Positions 43,780-52,527 of a DNA stretch of 64,000 bases are shown in pieces. The position numbers and the translations under genes were made by a program. This stretch comes from Solirubrobacteraceae bacterium. GTDB taxonomy: Bacteria; Actinomycetota; Thermoleophilia; Solirubrobacterales; Solirubrobacteraceae. Each line of letters begins with the position of its first letter. Within the stretch, counting starts at the first letter, position 1. The notes beneath the pieces are model-generated. The model did not search any database. It saw nothing but the letters and a program-made list of their open reading frames with translations, and was not told the origin of the DNA. The stretch lies in assembly GCA_017882405.1 (NCBI GenBank), contig JADGPO010000045.1, positions 10,492 through 74,491 on the forward strand, given 5' to 3'.

Positions 43780-45579
43780 ATGGGTTCAGTCGCCGAACAG
43801 GACCCCAGCGAAGTCGAGCGGGCGACCTCCGATCCCGTGCAGGCGACGGACCGGCCTAACGGGCGGGTCGATAACGCCATGTGGGACCCCCTGGGGGCTG
43901 ACTCTGTCGCGCCGGAAGCGCCAGCTCCCGTTCGGCATCGGGCTGACGATGGCGCCGAGTGGGTGGGCGCCTCATTGGAAGCGGCGCTGCGGGCCCGTGC
44001 GCCCGGCATTCACGCCTCTACGCCGCTGGTCTGTCAGCTCGCGGCCAGGGTCGGCCGCGAGCTCGAGTTCGACGCCGGCGCCCTGAAGCTCCTGGTGCTG
44101 GCCGCGCGCGTCCGTGACATCGGGATGATCGCGCTCCCCGACAGCGTCGTTCTGGCCACCGCGACCCGGTCGCCGGCTGAGTGGGAGATCGTGAACTCCC
44201 ACCCCGCCATCGGCCAGCAGATGCTCGCAGGGCTAACGGTCGTGGGGTCGGCTGCGCCGATCGTCCGCTCTCATCATGAACGCTGGGATGGTGCCGGCTA
44301 TCCGGACGGACTTCGGGGAGATGCAACTCCGCTTCTCAGTCGCGTCATCGCGACCTGCGATGCGTTCGTCGCAGTGGCGCGCGATCGCCCGCACCGCCGC
44401 GGAATGGGGGCCGAAGCGGCACTCGAGCTCGTCTGCCATGAGAGGGGTGCGCAGTTCGACCCGGACGCGGTGGATGCGCTGAGCGCCTCATTGGTCCGCG
44501 ACGGCGGGTCCAGGCGTCGCAGGCGAGACACTCCTCGCGCTGCCCCGGGCCGCGCTGCCGGAAGCCATGAGCGCCGCGACCGGCTCGACCTGACGAAGGC
44601 GATCACGGAGTTCGACGTCGTGCCGGTCCTCGCGCCCGCCTATGAGCAGGTGCTCGCGGCCACGGCCCCCGACGGCAGCGCTCGGGGCGAGCTGCTCACG
44701 TCCGTCGTGGAGAGCGACACGGGCCTCACCGTTGCCGTGATGCGGCGAGCGCAGGCCCTGGGGAACCGGCCCATCGCCAACGTGGCCGATGCGGTGCACG
44801 CGTTGGGCGCGCAAGGGATTGCCAAGGCCGCCAAAGGGCTCCCCCGTACCGAATTTCCCTGGCGAACCTCGCGCCTCGACGTGCTCATGCATCGTTCGCT
44901 GGTGCACGCGCAGGCCGTCGCCCGTGCCATGGACCAGCTCTCGAGCGGGCTGCAGCTGGCCGAACGCGACGACGTTCTGGCGGCGGCGCTGCTGCACGAC
45001 ATCGGCAAACTGGTGATGGGTCGCGCGCTGCCCGACTACACCGACGCCGGGGAGCGCACGTCCACCCCGGAAGCGCGAGCGCGCGCTGAGGTGCGAGCGT
45101 ATGGAGTGGACCATGCGAGCGTCGGCGGCCTGCTGCTTCGGAGGTGGGGGCTTCCCGACCCGCTGGCCAGCGCCGTCGCGGCCCACCACAGCGCCGAAGC
45201 CGAGAACGATGTCGCCACCTACGTGAGGCTCGCGGACATGGTCGCTCATCACGCTCAAGGCGAGACCATCGACCGCGCCAAGATGCTCGGCCTGGCTCAG
45301 CTGTGCGGGCTCTCGCCGCATGCGCTGAGAGACATACTGTTCGATCTGCCTCGGGCGGGCGGCAGCCGCCGGCGTCGAGCCGAACCGTCCCCGCTTTCGG
45401 ACCGGCAGACGTCGGTCCTCCGCCTGCTGGCCGCCGGCAAGGTCTATAAGGAGATCGCGGCGGCGCTGGGACTCGCGTCGACCACCGTCAGGACCCACCT
45501 GCACAACATCTACGGCCTGCTCGGTGTCCCCGACCGCGCGCAGGCCGTGCTTCGGGCAACGGACATGGGGTGGCTCTGA
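43780..45579 (+). CDS. HD-GYP-like / HDOD / LuxR helix-turn-helix fusion regulator
   Basis: A 599-residue three-part protein. Residues about 65-235 form an HD-GYP domain that keeps HHERWDGAGYPDGL (near 164) but has VRDIGMIALPD (near 108) where active enzymes have HDIGK, so the first metal His is lost and the domain may only bind. Residues about 270-490 are an HDOD domain with AAALLHDIGKLVMG (near 404). The C-terminus (from about 538) is a LuxR/GerE DNA-binding helix set: LSDRQTSVLRLLAAGKVYKE then TTVRTHLHNIYGLL. A cyclic-di-GMP-type sensor tied directly to a DNA-binding domain is unusual. It is divergent from the PAS/HD-GYP gene. Confidence 0.9.
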   Translation: MGSVAEQDPSEVERATSDPVQATDRPNGRVDNAMWDPLGADSVAPEAPAPVRHRADDGAEWVGASLEAALRARAPGIHASTPLVCQLAARVGRELEFDAGALKLLVLAARVRDIGMIALPDSVVLATATRSPAEWEIVNSHPAIGQQMLAGLTVVGSAAPIVRSHHERWDGAGYPDGLRGDATPLLSRVIATCDAFVAVARDRPHRRGMGAEAALELVCHERGAQFDPDAVDALSASLVRDGGSRRRRRDTPRAAPGRAAGSHERRDRLDLTKAITEFDVVPVLAPAYEQVLAATAPDGSARGELLTSVVESDTGLTVAVMRRAQALGNRPIANVADAVHALGAQGIAKAAKGLPRTEFPWRTSRLDVLMHRSLVHAQAVARAMDQLSSGLQLAERDDVLAAALLHDIGKLVMGRALPDYTDAGERTSTPEARARAEVRAYGVDHASVGGLLLRRWGLPDPLASAVAAHHSAEAENDVATYVRLADMVAHHAQGETIDRAKMLGLAQLCGLSPHALRDILFDLPRAGGSRRRRAEPSPLSDRQTSVLRLLAAGKVYKEIAAALGLASTTVRTHLHNIYGLLGVPDRAQAVLRATDMGWL

Positions 45580-45611
45580 CCACCCGGCGCCCACCGGGCG
45601 TCTGCGAACTA

Positions 45612-45917
45612 CTACCGCCGCTTGCGCGGGGCGCTGCGCTCGGCGTCCGTCATCTGGCGGATGACGAGACTCCCCGCAGTGACCTGTCGCTCGATCTCGT
45701 CGAGCTTCGCAGCGCGGAACGCCGCCTTGTTGCGTTCGACGGTCGCTCGGCGCTTCGCCGCGACAGCCGGGCGCAGGTGCGGGGCCTGCGCCGCGTCGAT
45801 GACGCCACCCTTCACTCCGGCGCCCGCTGACCGCTCGCCTTCGGCGGGTCGATCATCCTGCGGCGCCGACAGCCGAACGGTCGCCTCTGCCATCGTGATG
45901 GTTGTGATTCTCGTCAT
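45612..45917 (-). CDS. Small basic hypothetical protein
   Basis: A 101-residue protein with a good ribosome site (GGGAGC before the ATG). The N-terminal half is polar, and the second half is a charged helix (AAKRRATVERNKAAFRAAKL then DEIERQVTAGSLVIRQM) ending in PRKRR. It may bind nucleic acid or another protein. No family recognised. Convergent with the HD-GYP/LuxR gene. Confidence 0.55.
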   Translation of the reverse strand: MTRITTITMAEATVRLSAPQDDRPAEGERSAGAGVKGGVIDAAQAPHLRPAVAAKRRATVERNKAAFRAAKLDEIERQVTAGSLVIRQMTDAERSAPRKRR

Positions 45918-46329
45918 GGTGCTCCCGTGTGCTTAGGGCGGCCCTCGACGGGAGCGCCATCCAGAGCACGCGCGAGTCAAACGCTGCAGGTCTGATAGCC
46001 GAATCGTCCCGGTTGAGGCGGGGCCTCCGAAGCCCACCGTCTCTCGCACGGCAGATGGCTACCTGGTACAGCTGCTATCGGCACAAAGCGGGCGGAACTT
46101 GAGCCTCAGCGCCCTGCCGTCCAGCTCGGGCCCAGCTCCATCTCGCTCACGGGAATGCTGTCGACGAGACTCGACGGCACGGTGTGCCTACATCGCCGGG
46201 CGCGCAGGTGCTCAAGCCGACACGCGAAATGGTCGATGGACCTTGCGTGGTCGACGCCACCCTCAGTCGTTGGGCGACGCTCGGGAAGGGCGTGTGGTCG
46301 CTGCTCGACGCCGCAGTGGGAGCGCTGCT
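45918..46329. other. Stretch without a recognisable gene
   Basis: 412 bases upstream of the scrambled hydrolase remnant. No convincing reading frame on either strand; part may be unrecognisable debris of that hydrolase. Confidence 0.45.
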
Positions 46330-46922
46330 GTCCAGCAGTTGGCGCGGCTCTCCGGCGCTCGCGCCGAAGTGGCGGTAGTCAAACGTGTCGCAGTGCCCGT
46401 TCACCGACGGTCTGGCATCGCTGCCGCGGATGGGCGTGGCAAACATCGCCAGGGCCACCGTCGCCGGCCTCGCCGACCACATCGCGGGCTCGCTTGGCGG
46501 CCGCCCCCGTTACATCCCGGCGGTCGGACCGCCCGGCTCGTTCGCCGTCATGACAACCCCGGACTCAGAGCCCGGCTTCCAGGCCATTACTGCCGGCGGA
46601 CACCCGCTGGGAGAACCGCGTCGCGGCACGCGTGGCCCTGCGCGTCGCCGGCTATCGCCCGGGGCGATCGGCGGCACGGGTCGCCTGCCCGGCCCTGTTC
46701 GGCGTGTGCGACCGCGACGCGCTCGCCCAGTCCGGCGCCACCGTCAGGTTCGCCCGGGCCGCGCCGCGCGGCGAGATCAAGCGCTATCCGGTCGGCCATT
46801 TCGACATCTACGTCGGCGAGCCGTGGGAGCGCGCCGTCGCCGACCAGACCGAGTTTCTCGTGCGTCACCTCGGCGGAGATCGCCAACGCGCCGAGATCGA
46901 AGGCGCCGCGGTGCGATCCTGA
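46330..46922 (+). pseudogene. Scrambled alpha/beta hydrolase gene with an inverted 5' piece
   Basis: The forward strand from 46385 reads VSQCPFTDGLASLPRMG and then SLGGRPRYIPAVGPPGSFAV, shifts frame at about 46605, and continues WENRVAARVALRVAGYRPGR, CPALFGVCDRDALAQSGATV and KRYPVGHFDIYVGEPWERAV: the cap and C-terminal half of an alpha/beta hydrolase, with the acid in CDRDAL and the His in GHFDIYVG. Immediately before it, 46330-46383 on the opposite strand encodes FDYRHFGASAGEPRQLLD, an earlier segment of the same protein family. So a piece of the gene lies inverted against the rest, the nucleophile Ser region is missing and the frame is broken. Clearly non-functional. Confidence 0.75.
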
Positions 46923-47002
46923 CGCGCGACCTGCGCTGTCTCGGTGGCCGGCCTGCGCGTAGCGGTTGACCGTCCAGTCCGTACGCCGATAGGCTCAGCG
47001 CG

Positions 47003-47488
47003 GTGAACCGTCCCTGGTTCAAGCTGAAGTCCTGCGACGAGGACTTCCTTAGCTCGGCTCCGCAGCGCATGGTCGACACGATCGAGATCGCGCAGCCGGC
47101 TGACAGCGTGTGGGCCGATCTGACATCGGACGGGACGCTGTCGTGGTGCCGCCTGCTCGCCGGCGTCACCTGGACCTCGCCGCGACCGTTCGGCCAGGGG
47201 ACGACGAGGACGGTGCGGACGCCACTCGGCGTGCTCGTGCTCAAGGAGGTCTACTTCCGCTGGGAGGAGGGGCGGCGCAAGTCGTTCTACGTCGCCGAGG
47301 CGACGGCGCCGCTGTTCCGCACCTTTGCCGAGGACTACCTCGTCGAGGAGACCTCGCCGTCGAGCTGCCGCTTCACCTGGACGGTAGCGTTCGAAGCGCC
47401 GCCGGCGGCGCGACCGGGCAACCCGATCAACCGGCTGATCACCCGGAGCCTGTTCCGCGACACGCGGCGTCACTTCGGGGTCGGATAA
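47003..47488 (+). CDS. SRPBCC-fold (START/polyketide-cyclase-like) protein
   Basis: A 161-residue protein beginning MNRPWFKLKSCDEDFLSSAP, with IEIAQPADSVWADLTSDGTL, the usual helix-grip strand pattern of SRPBCC proteins (VWADLTS), and later KSFYVAEATAPLFRTFAEDY and FTWTVAFEAPP. These bind hydrophobic ligands in a deep pocket. It is intact, with GTG start, and stands alone among decayed neighbours. Confidence 0.8.
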   Translation: MNRPWFKLKSCDEDFLSSAPQRMVDTIEIAQPADSVWADLTSDGTLSWCRLLAGVTWTSPRPFGQGTTRTVRTPLGVLVLKEVYFRWEEGRRKSFYVAEATAPLFRTFAEDYLVEETSPSSCRFTWTVAFEAPPAARPGNPINRLITRSLFRDTRRHFGVG

Positions 47489-47508
47489 CCCGGTCCCGCG
47501 CAGCCGCC

Positions 47509-47678
47509 TTATTCATTCGCGGCGGCCAGCCTCGTCAGGGCGCGCCGTTCGAGCGCCACCACACCGTCGACGCGCGTCGGGAACTCGGGCAGGGCGGCCC
47601 TGGTCAGGGCGCAGACGATGGCGCAACGGTCTCCGGGTGCACCTGCAACGCGCGCGCCATGTCCTCGTAGCGCTGCAT
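47509..47678 (-). pseudogene. Frame-broken coding-like fragment
   Basis: The reverse strand reads MQRYEDMARALQVHPETVA and, after a one-base slip, AIVCALTRAALPEFPTRVDG then VVALERRALTRLAAANE and a stop at 47509-47511. The two halves join naturally, suggesting a small gene with a single-base deletion, or the 3' end of one. I do not recognise the family. Confidence 0.35.
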
Positions 47679-47967
47679 GCCTCCGCCGCGACTTCCCACT
47701 CGGTGGCGCTGCCGCGGACGGCTGGAAATGGACACCGGGGTCACGCGAGCGGAGCAGCGCTTGCTCTACCGCGCGAGCACGAACGCAGGACTGCGCTCCT
47801 CGGCGGCATCACTCTCGTAATACGCCAAGCGAAGGTGCGGAGTGGTTCGGACGTCGCCGTCCAGCCGTCGGCGAAGGTAGGAATTCCTTGCTGCGGCGGG
47901 CGGCGGTCAGCAGGACGATGGCTTGTCCTGTCAACGCCCGAAGGAGGCACGATGGAATCCATGCTGT

Positions 47968-48093
47968 ACCGCGCTGCTGGCGAGCGCATGGTGTCACCCC
48001 GGAGACGACGTCAGCACGCTCGCCGACCTCAGAGACCGCGGCCTGCTGACCAACGAAGAGTTCGACCGCGCAAAGGCCAAGGCCCTCCAGTAG
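47968..48093 (+). pseudogene. SHOCT-domain remnant
   Basis: The last part of this frame reads STLADLRDRGLLTNEEFDRA KAKALQ and a TAG at 48091-48093, a clear SHOCT (short C-terminal) domain. The codons before it make no sensible protein and no start lies nearby, so only the tail of a SHOCT protein survives. The 289 bases before it (47679-47967) hold nothing recognisable. Confidence 0.55.
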
Positions 48094-48637
48094 AGAGCGG
48101 CCTTACGGCGCGCCACAGCACTTGATCAGCTTCGAGCATTCCGCGGCGACTCTGGGTTCCGCTTTGTCGCCCTTCCGGCCGCGAGCGGGCGACTGCTGCT
48201 TCCGAGTCGGCGCGTTCGAAGGGGTAGCGACGGCGGCGGTCGCCGGCGTCGGGCACATGGCCGGGTTTTCGTCAACGCGGGAGTCTCGGGATCGCCGGTC
48301 GACGCTGCTGGCGGTTCTCGATTCAGCAGCGTGGTCGAGGGTGCTGCAGATCGATCGAAGAAACGCGGTGCCTTTGGATTGTCTCCGCCAGCATCGAATC
48401 GCGCCGGCAAAGGCCCTGCTGTCCGTCGCGTTGTTGGGAACGCGAGCGATCGGCGTGTCGATCGCCCAGCACACCTTGCCGGCACGGAGCCAGAAGAAGC
48501 AGTACTCGCGCAACTGGTTGGCGAGCCCCACGGGCATGTGGACGAGATGCTCGCGGCGCGGGTCAACGCTCGCAGCGCGCCTTCGAAGCGCCCGCTCCGG
48601 CAAGCCGACGCTCGTCTCGAGGGCTCAGATACCAGCA
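48094..48637. other. Stretch without a recognisable gene
   Basis: 544 bases. Frames are open on both strands but low in motif content. The best candidate, a reverse-strand frame ending RVAAECSKLIKCCGAP at 48103, lacks a ribosome site and relatives I can recognise. Confidence 0.4.
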
Positions 48638-49237
48638 TCAGGGATGGGTCGTGGCCTGCGGCTGCTTGGGGAGGAGGCGGTGACCGTCGACGACCGCGGC
48701 GGCGAGGTCGATGAGCTTGCGGTTATCGACGCGTGAGCGCTCGCGCAGCATCTCAAACGCGCTGCCCTCGTCGATGGAGTGGCGTTCCATCAGGATGCCC
48801 TTGGCTCGCTCGGTCAACGCCCGGCGCCCGAACGCACCTTCGAGATCGTGATATTCGGCGAAGCGGCGCAGCACGATGTCGATCGAGCTCTGCCAGTCCT
48901 CGATGTCGCCGTCAGAGATGTGAGCGAACACTCCCCGCTTGGATGCCTCTCTGATGAACGCGGGATCGGGCGCATGGAGCAGAGCGATCACGGGACAGGC
49001 GGCCTCGCGGACGATCTTGTCGATCAGCTCAAGCGCGTGCTCGGAGCTCGCTCCGAGCCCCACGAGCGCCACGTCGGGTCGCTCCCGGGCGGTCACCCAC
49101 CCGACGTCCTTGACTTCGATCTCGCGCGCGATCACCTCATGGCCGAGTGAGGCCACGATCGGGACCACCAGCGCCAGGCGGTCCTTGCGCTCGTTGGCGA
49201 TCAGGACCCGTAGATGCTCGGTGTTGCGGTCGGTCAC
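48638..49237 (-). CDS. ANTAR-domain response-regulator-like protein
   Basis: A 199-residue protein. Residues about 10-120 resemble a receiver domain (LRVLIANERKDRLALVVPIV and PDVALVGLGASSEHALELID) but the phosphorylation Asp is not in the usual sequence, so it may be a pseudo-receiver. Residues about 135-190 are an ANTAR RNA-binding domain (ALTERAKGILMERHSIDEGS then AFEMLRERSRVDNRKLIDLA). ANTAR proteins bind paired hairpins in mRNA leaders to prevent termination. GTG start at 49235-49237. No obvious twin hairpins were seen next to it. Confidence 0.88.
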   Translation of the reverse strand: MTDRNTEHLRVLIANERKDRLALVVPIVASLGHEVIAREIEVKDVGWVTARERPDVALVGLGASSEHALELIDKIVREAACPVIALLHAPDPAFIREASKRGVFAHISDGDIEDWQSSIDIVLRRFAEYHDLEGAFGRRALTERAKGILMERHSIDEGSAFEMLRERSRVDNRKLIDLAAAVVDGHRLLPKQPQATTHP

Positions 49238-49500
49238 GGGGTGGGGTGGTTGGCGCTCAGGAACGCGATCGCCGGCGACGACCCATTTCGGCGCGCATGG
49301 TCTGCTCGTCGGCCTGGCGTCGGCAGCCATGGCGGGTCGGACTCCACGGCCCGGCAGCGCACACGACCGTAGGTGAGCACGTCGCACGCGTAGCCCAACC
49401 GGGTGCGTAGCTTTGTGAATTCTGCGGTGCGATGATCAAGCCGCAGCAAGGACAGTGCAGGAATGATGCAACGCGACCCTGAGCTTGCATCGAACGAACC

Positions 49501-49728
49501 TCAGCACTCTGACCGATGGATGGCGATCGCCACCAGCCACGTGTTACGCCTGGCCTGGTAGGCGTCAGACAGCTTCTCGCCGGCCGCCTCGACCGCCTGC
49601 AGCCAACCGAGAGCATCGCGGTACTCCCCACGCTCGGCGGCCTCATCAGCCCATCTGAGGCTCCTCGCCACGGCCGCTAGATGCCTAGAATCGCTGTCCT
49701 TGTACGAGTCACGCGGGGCGCCACTCAT
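49501..49728 (-). CDS. Small helical conserved hypothetical protein
   Basis: A 75-residue protein, DSRHLAAVARSLRWADEAAE then RGEYRDALGWLQAVEAAGEK, resembling a single TPR-like helical hairpin. Its ATG overlaps the stop of the zinc-ribbon gene by 4 bases, so the pair is an operon. Function unknown. Confidence 0.7.
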   Translation of the reverse strand: MSGAPRDSYKDSDSRHLAAVARSLRWADEAAERGEYRDALGWLQAVEAAGEKLSDAYQARRNTWLVAIAIHRSEC

Positions 49729-49940
49729 TGCTCGCCCGCGCCCAAGCGAACGATCTTCGCCGGCGGATCAGGGTGCAGCAACGCGATCGTCGCGCCCAGA
49801 ACGCCAGCGGGCTCGGGTGGCCGACGGGCAGTGTGTAGCGGCTGCGAGCAGTGAGGACAGGTCTCGCCGACGGCCCACAGCACCTCTATGGCCACAGCAG
49901 ACCGGCAGACCGAACAGCGGACTCGGGCTCGCTCAACCAT
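49725..49940 (-). CDS. Small zinc-ribbon protein
   Basis: A 71-residue protein starting MVERARVRCSVCRSAVAIEV with CSVC and, about 20 residues later, CPHC, forming one treble-clef or ribbon zinc site, then a hydrophobic C-terminal part. An upstream ATG at 50006 would add 22 residues. Translationally coupled to the following small helical gene. Role unknown; nucleic-acid binding is possible. Confidence 0.7.
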   Translation of the reverse strand: MVERARVRCSVCRSAVAIEVLWAVGETCPHCSQPLHTARRPPEPAGVLGATIALLHPDPPAKIVRLGAGEQ

Positions 49941-50215
49941 CAGCCTCTTCCCAGGGGCCCAGTCCGACGAGCCGACCGGGTCTTCCCACCCAGCCGCGCC
50001 CGTCATCTAAACGCGACGGCAGCGCCACCCCGAAGAGCACGCCATCGCCAAGCGCGACTGTATCGTGCGTCGCCGGGCAAATCAATCCCGGTTAGCCGCC
50101 TCGGCAGGTCTAATCTAAACTGGGCGTTCCTGTTCGCTGGGTCTGGTTCTGGCTCGCTCTCAAATCTCCGCGCAGGGCCCTGTCAAATTGAAACGCTGCG
50201 GAGGGTGCGCGCAAC

Positions 50216-50447
50216 ATGGCAAATACAGATCGTTTGACAGGTGACGAACTGAACAGTGCCCTGACCAGCGAGCTCGTCGGTGTCCACACTGGGTACCTCG
50301 GCCACGGACCCGAGACTGCGTCGACGTTCTACCGCGGCAACGCAGTCGTCACGCTGATGCACGACGTGTTGACCAAGCCGAGAAGATCCTTGCGCAGACG
50401 GGGAGGACGGCGACGTGACCGAAGCGCACGGACTTTCGCACTTTTGA
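50216..50447 (+). pseudogene. Frameshifted DUF2294 gene
   Basis: Starts MANTDRLTGDELNSALTSEL and reads YLGHGPETASTFYRGNAVVT LMHDVLTK, matching the N-terminal half of DUF2294 proteins. The frame then slips at about 50377: AEKILAQTGR continues in another frame, and DGDVTEAHGLSHF in a third, ending at 50445-50447. About half of the domain is missing. Intact relatives are about 115-120 residues. Confidence 0.65.
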
Positions 50448-50953
50448 GGTGCTGATCGGCTGATCTGGTCGGCTGGCTCGGGCCGGGGTGGGCTGCGCGG
50501 AGTGGCGGCTTGAGCGTCTGTGGGGAAGGAGCATCGGCGGTGTCCCCGAAGCGGTGGGCGGGCGTCAACAGTCGATGCCGCGGGCGGGTGCCAGCCCGGT
50601 TCCGCGGCGCCCACCCGGGGGTGTACCGCTAAACGGGCCGGACAGACCGGTTTTGTGCAACAGCGTCCCTGACCGGCTCGCCGGCCACCCGTGAGGAGGG
50701 GAATCGCCCGGCGTATTTCACATCAGCCTCGGCGCAAAGCAGGCGTGCACCGAGAAGAGCAGTGGGCGGCGAGGGCGCGCAGCTGCTCATACCGCCAGCG
50801 CACGCAGCCGTCATCGATGAGATCCGAGGGTGAGACGCGAATGATGCGCGCCTGAGGCGCGCGCCGGGCAGGATCTAGCTCGATCGGTTCTAATGGAACG
50901 CTACGGAGACGCCTCGCCGGGGCGTTCCGGGAGCTCTAACAAAGGAAGCCCGC
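50448..50953. other. Stretch without a recognisable gene
   Basis: 506 bases between the DUF2294 relic and the next intact gene. No motif-bearing frame. The last part must contain the promoter of the gene at 50954. Confidence 0.45.
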
Positions 50954-51325
50954 ATGTCATCCAAGGGAACGTCGCACCTCGTCATCATGTTTACCGTGGG
51001 GCCTGATGACGTGGCCGAGGGAGATCGCATCTTCGCGAGTCATGGCGAGTTCATGAAGGGACATCCCCGCGAGGGCGATGTGGCGCTGCTGGACTACAGC
51101 ATCTCCAAGGGGCCGGAGCTATCGAACCCGATGGACCCGAGCTCGGAGCCGACCGGCAACACGATCTTCGTTGTCGATGAGCGCTACGCGTCACCTGCCG
51201 GCATCGCCAACCATTGGCAGGACACGACGGCCAACTGGGCAGAGATGTCTTCCGCGGCGCCAGCCTGGTTCGAGAAGGCCACGATTGTGACGCTGCACAA
51301 CGGCACGGCTGTCCAGGCGCTCTGA
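50954..51325 (+). CDS. Conserved hypothetical protein, ferredoxin-like fold suspected
   Basis: A 123-residue protein with AAAGGAAGCCCGC before the ATG. It opens with a strand (SHLVIMFTVGPDDVAEGDRI), then FASHGEFMKGHPREGDVALL, and has EPTGNTIFVVDERYASPAGI near residue 70 and EKATIVTLHNGTAVQAL at the end. Alternating strands and helices with an ABM-like rhythm suggest a small dimeric alpha/beta barrel; that is inference. Intact, in a region of decayed genes. Confidence 0.75.
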   Translation: MSSKGTSHLVIMFTVGPDDVAEGDRIFASHGEFMKGHPREGDVALLDYSISKGPELSNPMDPSSEPTGNTIFVVDERYASPAGIANHWQDTTANWAEMSSAAPAWFEKATIVTLHNGTAVQAL

Positions 51326-51500
51326 GAGCGCGGACACTCCAGTTGGCTCGCGGGTTTGACCAGACCCGTCGTACCCCGCCAACGTAGAAGCAGGACCCGA
51401 GAAAGACCTGGGGCGGGAGAGTTCCTTATCGCCAGCCGAGGGTCCACCTGGCATGGCGACCGAGCCGACCTTGGTGCGGCCGGCTCGGCCGTGGTCCGGT

Positions 51501-52187
51501 CTACCGATTGATCGTCGGGCCGGCGCTTGCGGAGATCGTCGGCGACGGTCGTCCGTGGACGGTGTTGATGATCTCGGCGCTGTCGATCCCTTGCGGGTAG
51601 GTGGTGGTGACGCCGAGGTCGGCATGCCCGAGTTGGCGCTGGATGACGACGAGCGGGACGCCTTCGTGCGCCATCTCTACGGCGTGGGCGTGCCGTAGCT
51701 GGTGCGGCGCGAACCGTCGCCGGATGCCGGCGGCTGAGGCGGCGTGATGGAGCTGCTTGCGGGCGGCGGACACCTCCCAGTGCCGTCCCGCGGTCGGGAT
51801 CACACAGAGGAGTGCTCCGACCGGGAGCTGATGACGGGTCTGTAGCCAGGCGTCGAGTTGGCCCTAGGCCCAGCGGTCCATGCCGAATTCGGCATGGACC
51901 TCGTCGGACGAGGATCGCGCCGCGGAAGTTGTCGAGATCGGTCTCTCGGAGCGCGAGGGCTTCGCTGATCCGCAGCCCGGCTCGCCGGAGGAGCACGATC
52001 AACGCGCGAGGCGTTGCCCGTTCGGTCGATCGCCGACGATTCGCATCACAGCGACGATCTCTTCCACCGTCGGCGGGTCGGCTGGGTACTGCTCGCCCTT
52101 GCTGCGTAGCGGGCGGCCGCGGTGGTAACCGGGCATGGTCGCTGGCGAGCGGCGATGACCGGCAGCGTCGGTCACGACGGATTCCAT
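51501..52187 (-). pseudogene. Tyrosine recombinase (integrase), multiply disrupted
   Basis: Three reading frames together give a XerC/phage-type integrase of about 225 codons. ATG at 52185-52187, PADPPTVEEIVAVMR, a slip near 52010, RALIVLLRRAGLRISEALAL (catalytic Arg), a slip at about 51880-51900, MDRWA then an in-frame TAG at 51864-51866, WLQTRHQLPVGALLCVI, FAPHQLRHAHAVEMAHEGVP (HxxR), LVVIQRQLGHADLGVTTTYP (His and the Tyr nucleophile), and a stop at 51501. All catalytic residues remain but in broken frames, so no full protein is made. It is divergent from the toxin-antitoxin pair. Confidence 0.8.
51875..51900. repeat. Perfect 26-bp palindrome at a frame break
   Basis: GGTCCATGCCGAA (51875-51887) and its exact complement TTCGGCATGGACC (51888-51900) meet without a spacer. 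The right half has the integrase codons EFGMD in the proper frame on the reverse strand, while the left half stands where other codons are expected. This looks like a fold-back (template-switch) copy. Confidence 0.85.
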
Positions 52188-52205
52188 GGTCCCCCCTCTT
52201 GGGTT

Positions 52206-52255
52206 GGGATTGCTTGACAATCCCATGCTGTACTGCCATTGTGAGTACATGTCAA
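52206..52255 (+). promoter_or_regulatory. Promoter/operator region of the DUF1778-GNAT module
   Basis: Overlapping symmetric elements lie in front of the antitoxin: GGGATTG-CTTGA-CAATCCC (52206-52224), TTGACA (52214-52219), usable as -35 box and inverted as TGTCAA at 52250-52255, and TGTACT (52229-52234) with AGTACA (52244-52249) running into the start codon. Ribbon-helix-helix antitoxins bind such palindromes to autoregulate. Confidence 0.6.
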
Positions 52256-52527
52256 CGGTAAAGGAAGAACGACTTCAAATTCGCGTCGACCCGGCAGACA
52301 AGGCGCTGCTCGAGCGAGCCGCCGCTGCCTCGCACCTGAACGTCTCGGCGTTCGTGGTCCAGGCGGCCGCGTCCAAGGCCGAGGAGATCCTCGCCGAGCG
52401 ATCCAGCATTCGCCTCTCACGCGAAGCCGCAGTCGCGTTCAGCGAAGCGCTCGAGCGCCCAGCGGAGGTCAACGACCGACTCGCGCAGGCGCTACGGCGC
52501 AAGCGGAAGTTCAGCTGGCTTGACTGA
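52249..52527 (+). CDS. DUF1778 ribbon-helix-helix antitoxin (TacA-like)
   Basis: A 92-residue antitoxin: the N-terminal RLQIRVDPADKALLERAAAA SHLNVSAFVVQAA is the ribbon-helix-helix DNA-binding domain of DUF1778 proteins, followed by a helical toxin-neutralising tail ending FSWLD. ATG at 52249 follows the operator palindromes. It overlaps the toxin start by 8 bases, the normal arrangement of TacA-TacT pairs. It should bind and inhibit the acetyltransferase and repress the operon. Confidence 0.92.
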   Translation: MSTVKEERLQIRVDPADKALLERAAAASHLNVSAFVVQAAASKAEEILAERSSIRLSREAAVAFSEALERPAEVNDRLAQALRRKRKFSWLD

